DNA from: Streptomyces mirabilis
GTDB lineage: Bacteria; Actinomycetota; Actinomycetes; Streptomycetales; Streptomycetaceae
Length of the DNA: 64,000 bases
Direction: 5' to 3'
Assembly: GCF_018310535.1 (NCBI RefSeq)
Contig: NZ_CP074103.1
Coordinates: 124,001-188,000 of the forward strand
Part shown: one piece after another, positions 1 to 8,496 of the stretch
Layout: the number at the start of each line of letters is the position of its first letter
How positions within the stretch are numbered: the stretch's first letter is position 1
Position numbers and translations under genes: made by a program
The notes under the pieces: generated by a model
The model's database searches: none
Seen by the model: only the letters and a program-made list of their open reading frames with translations
Told to the model about the DNA's origin: nothing

Positions 1-1
1 C

Positions 2-136
2 CCGGCCTGGGTGGACCTGCAGAAGACGCTCACAAACCCCGATCTCGGAGTGCCGTCCACCTGGTTCGGGCTGCTGATGGCGGCAGACCGGGAATTCGCC
101 CTGGGGCCGGGGCAGCCGGGCTGTGCGAGCCGCTGA
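2..136 (+). CDS. C-terminal end of an unidentified protein (cut by window edge)
   Basis: Reading frame 2 is open from the window edge to a TGA at 134-136 and gives 44 residues ending in PGQPGCASR. I recognise no domain, and the start lies outside the window. Composition is ordinary for a high-GC actinomycete gene. No function can be assigned. Confidence 0.55.
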   Translation, partial: PAWVDLQKTLTNPDLGVPSTWFGLLMAADREFALGPGQPGCASR

Positions 137-588
137 CGGATCAGAGGGCCGAGTTGAAGGGAGGAAGTGCCGGGAAGCAAGCGCAAGAACGTGCCGGGGC
201 GACCCCAGGCACCCATCTGGCGAGCGGTGATACGTCGCTGGACGCCGACGTTCGTACCGTGGCCCTTCGACCGGGCGTCATCTCTCGGGTGCAACCCAGC
301 TGACAGCAGCAGATCTTCTTCTCGGTCACAGAGTTCCGCGTCACCACCTGCAACAGGCTGATGCGGAACCTGGTGGACCAGACCAAGGTGACCTCGGTGA
401 CGCAGTCCCGGAGCACGCCGGGCCGGTCAATTTCGGCCGGGTTGCCGGGGATGCCCCTGTGAACGCGGTGAGCCCTGTGGACCTCGTGCCTCCGTCGCCG
501 GCGCCGGGAGCGGCCCTCGTTGTGGTCACCCATACCCCCCACATCCTGAATTCGCCCCAGCGTGACGGGCGAAGGAGAGAGAGTTTCC
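137..588. other. Intergenic stretch with no convincing gene
   Basis: About 450 bases lie between the partial first gene and the DUF1996 gene. Short open frames exist on both strands, but they lack ribosome-binding sites and have Arg/Pro-rich translations typical of shadow frames. A GGAG-type ribosome-binding site just before 589 belongs to the next gene. I see nothing else I can support. Confidence 0.5.
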
Positions 589-1782
589 ATGCGTAATCGA
601 CGACCCCGCGACCGCCGCCGCCGGATGAGCAAGCCGCGTCTCGCCATGTTCACGGCGCTCGCCGTGATCGGCGGGGGCGGCCTGTTCGGTCTGGTGGGCC
701 AGAGTGCCTTCGCGCACCAGACCGGACAGCAGCGCGGAACCGGCGCCCAACAAGGGAGCCACGTCCTCCGCGGCCCCGGTGGTGTCCAGAGGGGAGGCCA
801 GGGCGGCAACAACCGGCACCGCGGCAACCAGAACAACGGCAACAACGGCCAGGCCACAGCGTCACCGTCACCATCGGCCACGTCGACCGTCATCGGTCCT
901 CTGGCCAGTGACTTCGTCGACATCACGAAGGTCGCCCCGAACGTCCGGAACAACGCTCCGAGGAAGGGGGCGAATGCCTCTTCCGGTACCTTCAGCTCCC
1001 GCTGCGGTGTCAATGCGGAGGGCCAGCACAACCCGGACAACGTGATCGTGGCCCCGGGCGTCGCGGACGGCGCCCAGCACACCCACGACTACGTCGGCAA
1101 CGTCAAGGTGGACAACACCTCGAGCAACGGCACGCTGGCCGCGCAGGGCACCTCCTGCACCAACGGCGACCAGTCCGCGTACTACTGGCCGGTCCTGCGC
1201 GACCAGACGAAGCAGGGCGCGGACGCCAATCAGAAGGGCGGCGGCGCCGAGGGCAACATAGGTTCCGTCCTCACCCCGGCCTCAATCCAGATCACTTTCA
1301 AGGGCAACCCCACCAGCAAGGTGACCGCGATGCCGCGCTTCCTGCGGGTCATCACCGGTGACGCCAAGGCGTTCACCAACGGCACCAAGAACGCCAACGC
1401 CTCCTGGTCCTGCACCGGTTTCGAGAACAAGGTCCAGCTCAAGGACAAGTACCCGATCTGCCCGGCCGGCAGCAAGGTGGTCCGCAGCTTCGCGTTCTCC
1501 AGCTGCTGGGACGGCAGGAACATCGACAGCGCCGACCACCGCTCCCACATCGTCGGCGCCGACCCGAACACCGGAGCCTGCCCGCAGGGCTTCAAAGCTG
1601 TGCCGCAGCTGACCGAGCGGCTGACCTTCACGGAGCCGAACCGGACCAGGTTCGCGGTCGACTCCTTCCCCGGCCAGCAGCACGCCCCGGTCACCGACCA
1701 CGCCGACTTCATCAACGTCATGAGTGACCAGCTCATGCGGCAGGCGGTGAACTGCATCAACTCCGGTCGGCGTTGCGGCTGA
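589..1782 (+). CDS. Secreted DUF1996 domain protein
   Basis: 397 residues. An Arg-rich N-terminus is followed by a hydrophobic segment and an Ala-x-Ala-like cleavage region (SAFAHQ), so export is likely. A low-complexity Gln/Gly/Asn linker follows, then a DUF1996 domain with the characteristic HPDNV-like and H-x-H-D-Y-x-G motifs (NPDNVIVAPG and HTHDYVGN are visible) and several Cys that could form disulfides. DUF1996 proteins are secreted and of unknown biochemical role. Start 589 was chosen over an upstream in-frame start at 562 because a GGAG-rich ribosome-binding site lies about ten bases before it. A strong hairpin terminator follows the gene. Confidence 0.85.
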   Translation: MRNRRPRDRRRRMSKPRLAMFTALAVIGGGGLFGLVGQSAFAHQTGQQRGTGAQQGSHVLRGPGGVQRGGQGGNNRHRGNQNNGNNGQATASPSPSATSTVIGPLASDFVDITKVAPNVRNNAPRKGANASSGTFSSRCGVNAEGQHNPDNVIVAPGVADGAQHTHDYVGNVKVDNTSSNGTLAAQGTSCTNGDQSAYYWPVLRDQTKQGADANQKGGGAEGNIGSVLTPASIQITFKGNPTSKVTAMPRFLRVITGDAKAFTNGTKNANASWSCTGFENKVQLKDKYPICPAGSKVVRSFAFSSCWDGRNIDSADHRSHIVGADPNTGACPQGFKAVPQLTERLTFTEPNRTRFAVDSFPGQQHAPVTDHADFINVMSDQLMRQAVNCINSGRRCG

Positions 1783-1850
1783 CCGGACGTCCTCCACACC
1801 GCTGTCCCGGCCTGCCACACCAACCGGTGGGCCGGGGCACCAGCCTGGGA

Positions 1851-1882
1851 AACCGCCGACGCTGCCGTTCGCGTCGGCGGTT
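1851..1882. terminator. Intrinsic terminator hairpin after the DUF1996 gene
   Basis: A perfect 12-bp inverted repeat (arms 1851-1862 and 1871-1882, loop of 8 bases) lies about 70 bases after the DUF1996 stop codon. It has no strong T-run, as is usual in Streptomyces. Confidence 0.75.
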
Positions 1883-1981
1883 GAGCGAGCGGACTGCGAG
1901 CACAGCTGAGGCCTGTGCCTGCCCGGTGCCGGATGCCCTGGCGCCATTCCTCGGACCTGCTCAGCTCGCACATTCAGTCTC

Positions 1982-1994
1982 CTACACTGCTTAG
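1982..1994. promoter_or_regulatory. Candidate CTAAG-N3-CTTAG operator
   Basis: The sequence CTACACTGCTTAG matches the recurring 13-bp element of this window: the right half is perfect and the left half keeps CTA. It lies 117 bases before the BNR-repeat protein gene at 2111, at the usual distance for these sites. AT-rich words like this are rare in such a GC-rich region. Confidence 0.45.
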
Positions 1995-2110
1995 GCGTCT
2001 GAGGGTGTACCCGGCGCAGGCCGTGTGCCTGTCTGCCGGTCGGCGGGAAAGCCGTCCCTGTCCCGGCCCGCTGACCCATCACTTTCCGTTGAAGAAAAGG
2101 ACCACCGCGC

Positions 2111-3088
2111 ATGACCCCCACAGCCGGTTCTTCGCGCAACACCAAGCAGGGTGGCGCCACGGCCGCCGCCATGCGCCGTGCGGCGGTGAAGGAGCGGGCC
2201 GAAGCGGAACGACGCGCCGAGCGACGCAAGCGCCAGGTCGCCTGGTCCGGCGCGGCACTGGCCGTTCTCGTGGTCGCCGGTGGCGGGATCTACCTGGCCG
2301 CACGGGACGGTGGTTCTTCCGGCACTTCGGCCGGTTCGGGGTCGGCGCCCGTGGTGGGCGGCGATCTGCACACCGTCACCGTGATCGGCAACCGGCTGTT
2401 CGTGGGCGGCCACGCGGCGGTGGCGGTGTCCCGTGACGGTGGCAAGCAGTGGAAGGATGTCTCCTCGCTGCAGGGCGCGGACGCGATGGGCTGGGCGCAG
2501 ACGCCGGACGCGGTCCTGGTGGGCGGGCATCCGGGGCTGTTCCGCTCGACCGACGGCGGGGCGACCTTCACCAAGGTCACCGGGGCGGGTGCGGTGGCCG
2601 ATGCGCACGCGCTCGGCGGCAGTGGCAAGACCCTGTACGTCGGCTCCCCGGAGTCCGGGCTGATCGCCTCGACCGACGGCGGACGCAGCTGGAAGGTGCG
2701 CAACGCCCAGGCCGGGCGCTCGATGATGGGCAGCATCCTGGTCGACCCCGCCGATCCCGCCAAGCTGATCGCCCCCGACATGTCCAAAGGGATGGTGCGC
2801 AGCAGCGACGGCGGACGCACCTGGAAGTCCCTCGGCGGGCCGATGGGAGCGATGGCCGCCGCCTGGAACCCCAAGGACACCCAACAGATCATCGCCGTCG
2901 GCATGAATGGCGCCGAGCTGAGCACCGACGGCGGCGCCACCTGGAAGGTGGCCGCCCTGCCGCAGGGCGCCAGCGCCGTCGCCTACGCCCCGGACGGAAA
3001 GACCCTCTACGCGGGCGTGCTCGACGGCCAGAACGCCCGCGTCTACCGCAGCACCGACGGGGGCACCACCTGGAAGGCGACAGCGTGA
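2111..3088 (+). CDS. Membrane-anchored BNR/Asp-box beta-propeller protein (F510_1955-type)
   Basis: 325 residues. A basic N-terminus with an Arg/Glu-rich helix is followed by one transmembrane segment (about residues 43-62) and a Gly/Ser linker. Five or six sialidase-type Asp-box repeats follow; S-T-D-G-G-x-[ST]-[WF] is visible many times (SRDGGKQW, STDGGATF, STDGGRSW, SSDGGRTW, STDGGATW, STDGGTTW). The repeats predict an extracytoplasmic beta-propeller. NCBI calls relatives F510_1955 family glycosylhydrolases, but no catalytic activity can be inferred from repeats alone. The next gene overlaps its stop codon, so the two are probably translationally coupled. A candidate metal-regulon operator lies upstream at 1982. 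Confidence 0.8.
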   Translation: MTPTAGSSRNTKQGGATAAAMRRAAVKERAEAERRAERRKRQVAWSGAALAVLVVAGGGIYLAARDGGSSGTSAGSGSAPVVGGDLHTVTVIGNRLFVGGHAAVAVSRDGGKQWKDVSSLQGADAMGWAQTPDAVLVGGHPGLFRSTDGGATFTKVTGAGAVADAHALGGSGKTLYVGSPESGLIASTDGGRSWKVRNAQAGRSMMGSILVDPADPAKLIAPDMSKGMVRSSDGGRTWKSLGGPMGAMAAAWNPKDTQQIIAVGMNGAELSTDGGATWKVAALPQGASAVAYAPDGKTLYAGVLDGQNARVYRSTDGGTTWKATA

Positions 3089-3624
3089 CGGACCCGCGGC
3101 CCGCCGCCCCCGAACGCCCCGCCACCGGTGATCTCCCGGAGTCTCCCGTCAGCGGAGACACCCCGACGCCCCGCCGGATCCCCGGGCTGCCGCTGCTGAT
3201 CGCCACCGTGGTGGCGACGCTCGCGCTGGGCACCATCGGCGTACTGCGGGCGAGCGGGCCGGACGACCGGCGCGGATCGGCGACCACATCGACCACCGCC
3301 GGCACCCCGACGCCCGCGTCCACCCCACCGGCCGTCGACGTGCGGCGCATGCACAACGCGCTGCACGACATCGACGCCCGATGCCGTACGGCGGCCAGCG
3401 GCAAGGCCCGCACGGAGCTTGAGGGCGACGCCGACACAGTCACCGCCTTTGCCCGGCGCTACCCCGACGCCAGCTTCCGCGTCGACGACGAGACCGGGAC
3501 CACCCTCTCCCTGCTCCTGGTCGCCCGCCAGAGCCTGCGCGACTGCGCGCCCACCGCCGCAGCACGCGTCAACCGCGCTCTCCCCCCGGAGTACCGCGGC
3601 CAGCCGTCGGCCGCGCCCTCCTGA
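3085..3624 (+). CDS. Single-pass membrane protein of unknown function
   Basis: 179 residues from a GTG that overlaps the TGA of the preceding propeller gene (GTGA). A Pro-rich cytoplasmic head is followed by one hydrophobic segment (about residues 33-52), a Thr/Pro-rich linker and an extracellular domain with two Cys (in DARCRT and LRDCAP). No family was recognised. Coupling to the propeller gene suggests that the two proteins act together at the cell surface. Confidence 0.7.
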   Translation: MTDPRPAAPERPATGDLPESPVSGDTPTPRRIPGLPLLIATVVATLALGTIGVLRASGPDDRRGSATTSTTAGTPTPASTPPAVDVRRMHNALHDIDARCRTAASGKARTELEGDADTVTAFARRYPDASFRVDDETGTTLSLLLVARQSLRDCAPTAAARVNRALPPEYRGQPSAAPS

Positions 3625-3950
3625 TTGGCGGCGCCACGGCCTTGGGAGCTGCTCACCGCGTTCCGGCGATCGACGAGCGACTGAAGGCGTGCAGCGGATC
3701 ACTTAGGTGTCGGCGGCGGCCGTTGCGCCGTCGTCGAGAAGCAATGCGAATGCTCCGGCCGCATCCGGTCGGAGCCTTCTACCTCTCTCTGAGAACCTGG
3801 CTGATGCTGTCGGTACGTGGCGCCAGAAGTCTGACGCGGATCGGGTGTGGGCCTGCCGGGGGTCGAACATGGGGTCCGCGCGCTCCCTCGTCCGCCTTTG
3901 CCTGTCCCTCCCGTTACCTCCCCATTCCACCAAATCCGGTGTCAGAATGC
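3625..3950. other. Intergenic stretch without a gene
   Basis: 326 bases. It holds only a weak half-site (ACTTAG near 3701) of the recurring 13-bp element. Open frames here are extensions of neighbouring frames and carry no ribosome-binding sites. Confidence 0.4.
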
Positions 3951-5276
3951 ATGGTTGTGACTCTCTCCGTGCCTGCCTCCGTGCCTTCCGGCGTGCTCAA
4001 CCTCGATCACGAAGCCGTCGGCGCGCTCATCCGCAGGTGGCGGGAGGACTCCGGCGGTACGTATCGCTCGTGGTTCCTGTGGGAGGAGAGGACCAAGAAC
4101 TTCCGGTCCATCCGGCGTGGCATCGAGCAGGTCGTGCGCGAGATGGAGGCGGACACCTTCGGAGTGGCGTACAAGGGATCGTCGCTCGAGACCGTCGTGG
4201 GGTCGATCGCCGAGCAGCGGCAGATGTTCAAGGGTGCGGACCACGCCTTCTTGTGGAAGCCGAAGCTGCGGATCCCCGACATCTACGAGGACCGGGACAA
4301 CCAGCTTGCTTTCGCCCGCATGCTGGAGACGTGCCGCTGCTGCACCACGGAGGATCAGGTCCTGACCGCGATACGGGCCCTGGCCGCTCGCGGCATCAAG
4401 GGACTGGGGCCGGCGGCCGCGAACCTTCTCTACTTCCTGCACCCGACCATCGCCTCGCCGTTCAACACGGCGATCGTCAACGGCTACAACGCCCTGACCG
4501 GCGCGAAGGTCAAGCTGGGCAAGTGGGACCAGTACCTGGCCATGCGGGAGGGGATCCTGGCGCTCAACAGCGCCCACCGCGGCCTGTTGTCGAACGACCT
4601 GGGCGCGGTCGCAGGGCTCCTGTTCGACCTCGGAACCGGCCGCTACGCTCCGCCGCCTCTCAGCACCGAGGCGACCGCGGAGGCCCGAGCGGCGTGGGAG
4701 GCCGATCTGGCGCAGGTGCGCGCCGACGCCAAGGCCGAGAAGGCGCGGGCGCAGGCCGAGCGCGAGGACGTCACGCACACCGAGGTCCAGGGCTGGCTGC
4801 GTGACCTGGGCCGGGCGCTGGGATTCCAGGTCTGGATCGCGGCCAACGACCGCAACCGCCAGTACCAGGGCGCGAGGTTGGCCGACGGCTGCCTGATCAA
4901 GCTGCCACCTGCGCTCGCCGAAACGTCGGCGGCAGAGGCGATCGGTCTGATCGACGTTCTGTGGCTGGAGCCCGGGGGTAGGGTGGCCGCGGCCTTCGAG
5001 GTGGAGCACACGACCTCGATCTACTCCGGCATCGTGCGCATGCTCGACCTCGCGCTGAGCGGCGACCCCGAGGCCGCGCACGGCATGTATCTGGTCGCGC
5101 CCGATGCCCGGGAGGACGAGGTCCGCGCCCAGATCCGGCGGCCCGCTTTCAGCCGGGTCGCGGACCTGCGGGTGCGCTACCTGCCGTACGGCGAACTCCG
5201 CGCCAACCGGGAGGCCATCATGCGCTTCGGCCAGGGGCTGCACCCCGTTGAAGCCCTTGCGCGCGACCTGGGCTGA
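3951..5276 (+). CDS. Solitary restriction-endonuclease-like protein (putative PD-(D/E)XK fold)
   Basis: 441 residues from ATG 3951; the open frame continues upstream to 3642, but that part is Arg/Pro-rich and unlikely to be coding. The N-terminal half is helical and includes a helix-hairpin-helix-like stretch (RGIKGLGPAAANLLYF). A charged Ala/Glu/Lys helix (about residues 230-270) links to a C-terminal domain with a D...E-x-E arrangement (IDVLWL, then AFEVEHTTSI), which resembles type II restriction endonuclease folds but has Thr where Lys is usual. There is no adjacent methyltransferase, so it is either a solitary nuclease, a methyl-dependent enzyme or an orphan. The assignment rests on motif shape only. 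Confidence 0.6.
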   Translation: MVVTLSVPASVPSGVLNLDHEAVGALIRRWREDSGGTYRSWFLWEERTKNFRSIRRGIEQVVREMEADTFGVAYKGSSLETVVGSIAEQRQMFKGADHAFLWKPKLRIPDIYEDRDNQLAFARMLETCRCCTTEDQVLTAIRALAARGIKGLGPAAANLLYFLHPTIASPFNTAIVNGYNALTGAKVKLGKWDQYLAMREGILALNSAHRGLLSNDLGAVAGLLFDLGTGRYAPPPLSTEATAEARAAWEADLAQVRADAKAEKARAQAEREDVTHTEVQGWLRDLGRALGFQVWIAANDRNRQYQGARLADGCLIKLPPALAETSAAEAIGLIDVLWLEPGGRVAAAFEVEHTTSIYSGIVRMLDLALSGDPEAAHGMYLVAPDAREDEVRAQIRRPAFSRVADLRVRYLPYGELRANREAIMRFGQGLHPVEALARDLG

Positions 5277-5844
5277 GGAGCTGTGAGGGCGAGGAGTTGA
5301 GACGAGTACGGATCGGCTCCTGGCGGCCCTTCGCGCTATCAGGATTAGCGATTGCGGGCGAGGGCGGAGCGTCGGCTCTGGCGGCCAGCCCTCTCTTCAC
5401 GGCGCCTGACGGACGACGCCTGTGCCTGTCCCATGCCCAGTCGCGGAGTGTCGGTGCTCTGTTCTCTGTGTGGCGTCGTGCGGGTCACGCACGTTGCGCG
5501 CCGCCTTCGCGCGCCGAATCCCCTTGGCCGCGTGGCTGTTTGCGGCTGTTGACCGTAGTGCCCGCTCTGTTCTGTGTCCGCTAAGGAGGTTGGCGGCTTC
5601 TTTGCATGGTGGGCATGACAAAAACTTGAAAGTGGTCCTACGCTAACTCCAGTTCGATTCCCTCGAGTCGACCAGAGCCCCGTCGGCATGCCCGCCTCAC
5701 ACGGGTGTTTGGCATGCCGTCTCACCTGCACGGTCAGTCACCACCGCACCATCGCAAGGTAGTTCGCGATCTTGGCTGCGCCGTCGACGAAGGGGCGCAC
5801 CCGGGATCGCGTGTGGCTTCCCACCCCATCAGAGGAGATCCCTC
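5277..5844. other. Long intergenic region with two 13-bp operator-like elements
   Basis: 568 bases. Two matches to the recurring CTAAG-N3-CTTAG element occur: CTATCAGGATTAG at 5336-5348 and CTAAGGAGGTTGG at 5581-5593. No gene starts closely after either; the metalloprotease starts at 5845. A short AT-richer stretch around 5610-5645 may be a promoter for the metalloprotease. The open frames here look like shadows. A gene may have been lost downstream of the first element. Confidence 0.4.
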
Positions 5845-6609
5845 GTGCGCCTGAAGCTGCTCGCCGCTGCCGTGACCGCGGCCGCCGCCACACTGAGTCT
5901 CGCCACATCCGCCCAGGCCAGCCACTCGTGGGGCGGCTACCACTGGGCCCGCACGTCCAACCCCTTCACCCTCAAGCTCGGCGACAACCTCAGCTCCGGT
6001 TGGAAGACCTACCTGAGCACCGCGTCGAGCGACTGGTCCTCGTCCGCGGTGCTCGACACCACCGTCGTGACCGGGCAGTCGAACAGCGCTTGCCGGGCCA
6101 CCAGCGGGCGCGTCGAGGTGTGCAACAGCACGTACGGCAACAACGGCTGGCTGGGCCTCGCCTCGATATCGCTGTCCAGCAGCACCCACATCAGCTCGGG
6201 CACGGTCAAGGTCAACGACACGTACTTCAACACCTCGACGTACAACACGCCGTCCTGGAGAACCATGGTGATGTGCCAGGAGGTCGGGCACACCTTCGGC
6301 CTGGACCACCAGGACACGAACCAGACCAACGCCAACCTGGGCACGTGCATGGACTACACCAACAGCCCCGACGGGCCGCCCAGCAACCTCCACCCCAACT
6401 CCCACGACTACAGCGAGCTCTCGACCATCTACTCCCACACCGACTCGTCCAGCACAGTCGGCCTGGCCGCAGCCGTACCGGCGGTCGGCAACAGCAAGAA
6501 GAGCTGGGGCAAGCGCGTGGAGCACTCCGCCTCGACGGGCGTCGACACGTACGTCCGTGACTTCGGCAAGGGCAACGCCGTGATCACCTACGTGTTCTGG
6601 GCGAGCTGA
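5845..6609 (+). CDS. Secreted matrixin-like metalloprotease homologue
   Basis: 254 residues from GTG 5845 (an AGGAG lies 8-12 bases upstream). A classical signal peptide ends near AQA-SHS (residues 1-28). The mature part has a zinc-protease-like motif, QEVGHTFGLDH, matching HExxHxxGxxH except that the first His ligand is Gln. The catalytic Glu and the other two His are present, followed by CMDYTN in place of the Met-turn. The length fits small secreted metzincins. It may be an active enzyme of a variant subfamily or a non-catalytic binder. A bidirectional terminator follows. Confidence 0.75.
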   Translation: MRLKLLAAAVTAAAATLSLATSAQASHSWGGYHWARTSNPFTLKLGDNLSSGWKTYLSTASSDWSSSAVLDTTVVTGQSNSACRATSGRVEVCNSTYGNNGWLGLASISLSSSTHISSGTVKVNDTYFNTSTYNTPSWRTMVMCQEVGHTFGLDHQDTNQTNANLGTCMDYTNSPDGPPSNLHPNSHDYSELSTIYSHTDSSSTVGLAAAVPAVGNSKKSWGKRVEHSASTGVDTYVRDFGKGNAVITYVFWAS

Positions 6610-6627
6610 CGCCCAACCGGCGGTGCG

Positions 6628-6653
6628 AGACGGCCGGAGTGATCCGGCCGTCT
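6628..6653. terminator. Bidirectional terminator between convergent genes
   Basis: Perfect 11-bp stem (6628-6638 with 6643-6653) and a 4-base GTGA loop, placed between the metalloprotease stop and the stop of the convergent MerR gene. Confidence 0.8.
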
Positions 6654-6666
6654 TCCGCCCCCGGTC

Positions 6667-7098
6667 TCATACCGGGACCTGGACAGCCGCGCCGATGCCG
6701 ATGCGGTCGGCGACCATCTGCCGGAAGTGGGAGCACTGCGTGAAGTCCTCGTGGCCGCAGTCCAGGGCGCATTCGATGAGTTCGAGCGAGGCCCTTGCGG
6801 CGGCGATGCGGAAGCGCAGAGCCGCGGCCTCCTGCCGCAGGATGTCCCGGCGTACGGCGGGTTCGGCGGTGGCGGCCACGGACCGGATGGTGTCCAGCGA
6901 CAGGCCGGCCTCCTTGGCGCGGAGAATGACCGCCACGCGAGTGAGGTCGGCGGTGCGGTAGCGGCGCCGGCCGGCGGTATCGCGCACGGGAGTCAGCAGA
7001 CCCATCGTCTCCCAGTGGCGCAGGACATGGGTGGCCAGACCGAAACGCTCCGCGACGGCGCCGATGCTCAAGGTCTCGTCCTCGCCGCTTGACTTCAT
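6667..7098 (-). CDS. MerR family transcriptional regulator
   Basis: 143 residues from ATG 7098; an alternative ATG lies at 7128. The N-terminal MerR winged helix-turn-helix is clear (LSIGAVAERFGLATHVLRHW, then GLLTPVRDTAGRRRYRTADL). A long coiled dimerisation helix follows, and then a tail with Cys and His (CALDCGHEDFTQCSHF) that could bind a ligand or a metal. It is divergent from a SAM methyltransferase gene, with start codons only about 28 bases apart. It probably regulates that gene and itself from the shared promoter, as MerR proteins usually do. Confidence 0.88.
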   Translation of the reverse strand: MKSSGEDETLSIGAVAERFGLATHVLRHWETMGLLTPVRDTAGRRRYRTADLTRVAVILRAKEAGLSLDTIRSVAATAEPAVRRDILRQEAAALRFRIAAARASLELIECALDCGHEDFTQCSHFRQMVADRIGIGAAVQVPV

Positions 7099-7126
7099 GC
7101 CGACATTAAGCCGCAGCCTGGCAGTC

Positions 7127-7894
7127 ATGTCCAAGGAGCAGGAAACGGAACACGCGGCGGATGAACTCATCGCACTGCTCGATGCGGCCGACCGGCTGCC
7201 TGGCGTGGCAGAACTACGGGGCCGCTCGTATGGGTTGCTCGGCATCGCACCCGGGACCCTGGTCGTCGACGTGGGCTGCGGCGCGGGGCGCGCCGTTGCC
7301 GAGCTGGCGGAAGAAGGCGCGAAGGCCGTCGGAGTGGATCCGGACGAGCGGATGATCGCGGCGGCCAGAGAGCGGTGGCCCGACGCGGAGTTCCGGGTCG
7401 CGGGAGCGTACGAGCTGCCGTTCGCGGACGCCACGATGGACGGCTATCGGGCAGACAAGGTCTTCCATGAACTGGGCGAGCCTGAGCGGGCGTTGGCGGA
7501 GGCGCAGCGGATCCTGGTCCCGGGCGGGCGGATCGTGCTGGTCAGGCAGGACTGGGACACCTTCGTCATCGACTCCGACCATCCGGCCCTCACCCGCACC
7601 ATCGTCCACGCCCGCGCCGATCTCGTGCCGGGCCCGCGGGCGTCGCGGCGCTACCGAAACCTGCTGCTGGCGGCGGGCTTCGAGGAGGTGACGGTCGAGA
7701 TCCACACCGGAGTGTTCACCGGTCCGGCGATGACGCCGGTGCTGGTCGGACTGGCCGAAGGGGCCCGCTCGGCCGGGGCGGTGAGTCGTGGTCAGGCGGA
7801 CGTGTGGATCGCCGAACAGCGCGATCGCGCCGAGGCCGACCGGATGTTCCTGGCGTTGCCGATGTTCGTGGCCGCTGCGACCGCTCAGCCGTGA
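7127..7894 (+). CDS. Class I SAM-dependent methyltransferase
   Basis: 255 residues from ATG 7127. Motif I is visible as VVDVGCGAGRAV, the acidic residue of motif II in VGVDPDE, then YELPFADATMDG and the post-motif RILVPGGRIVLV, so this is a Rossmann-fold methyltransferase of the UbiE/COQ5-like type. The substrate is unknown. The gene is divergent from the MerR regulator and the start codons nearly overlap, so MerR control is likely. Confidence 0.85.
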   Translation: MSKEQETEHAADELIALLDAADRLPGVAELRGRSYGLLGIAPGTLVVDVGCGAGRAVAELAEEGAKAVGVDPDERMIAAARERWPDAEFRVAGAYELPFADATMDGYRADKVFHELGEPERALAEAQRILVPGGRIVLVRQDWDTFVIDSDHPALTRTIVHARADLVPGPRASRRYRNLLLAAGFEEVTVEIHTGVFTGPAMTPVLVGLAEGARSAGAVSRGQADVWIAEQRDRAEADRMFLALPMFVAAATAQP

Positions 7895-7948
7895 GATCGG
7901 AGGGCCCCTACGGTACCGAGGGCCGATGGGTCCAACTCGACCCGGTCG

Positions 7949-8133
7949 TCAGTCCGCCGGCATGAAGCGCGCCATGCCGAAGGACTCGGGTGCTGTGTCG
8001 GTGAAACCGAACTTCCGGTAGAGGGGCCGGAGTTGAACTGGCTGCGCGCCCGCTCAAGCGGCTCGGCCGGCGTCAACTCACCGGGGACCTGGTACTTCTC
8101 TGTTCCTGCCTTCGCCGTGGCCTTCGGGGACAT
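7949..8133 (-). pseudogene. Remnant of a GNAT acetyltransferase C-terminus with a frameshifted leader
   Basis: On the minus strand a fragment ending in RPLYRKFGFTDTAPESFGMA and a short tail resembles the last beta-strand and helix of GNAT N-acetyltransferases; its stop codon is at 7949-7951. The rest of the domain is missing. Upstream, in another frame, a short peptide starts at ATG 8133 (MSPKATAKAGTEKYQVPGEL), preceded by a GGAGGGA-like ribosome-binding site. The two parts are in different frames, so I read this as a broken gene. Confidence 0.5.
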
Positions 8134-8496
8134 GCGTCCCTCCCTTCCGGCGGCGGCCACGCAGATCTGCGGTGCGATGCGATGAGGGCCGGTCCCGTCG
8201 TGGGGGAATGCGTGGACCCGTCCCCGGTGGTTCGCCCGCCCCCTGACCTGCGCCGCGGCCTGCCACCTCCGGCACTGCCGGGTGTACCCGATTTTTCAGG
8301 TCTCCTTGGAATACGTCCGCCTTGCCGGATTGCCAAGGCGGATATCCGGCCAAACGCGTCACCTCGGCCGGAGGGGAGGGCGGCTGGTGCCCCGTGTTCA
8401 TTCAATCTGGTCTGCGGCCGAGAATGCCCAGCTCGAATGGGGAGGGGCCGACGCACCGCGGTCGGCCCCGCATAGGCCCGGGAGCTGTCTGACTGG
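8134..8496. other. Gene-poor stretch with one terminator-like hairpin
   Basis: About 360 bases contain no supported gene. A perfect 9-bp stem (8316-8324 with 8334-8342, 9-base loop) could be a terminator, probably for transcription leaving the TetR gene on the minus strand. Confidence 0.5.

Noticed and set aside
5641..5690. A T-arm-like stretch (GTTCGATTCC) suggesting a tRNA gene or attachment site
   Set aside because: No acceptor stem, D-arm or anticodon arm can be paired around it, so it looks like a chance match.
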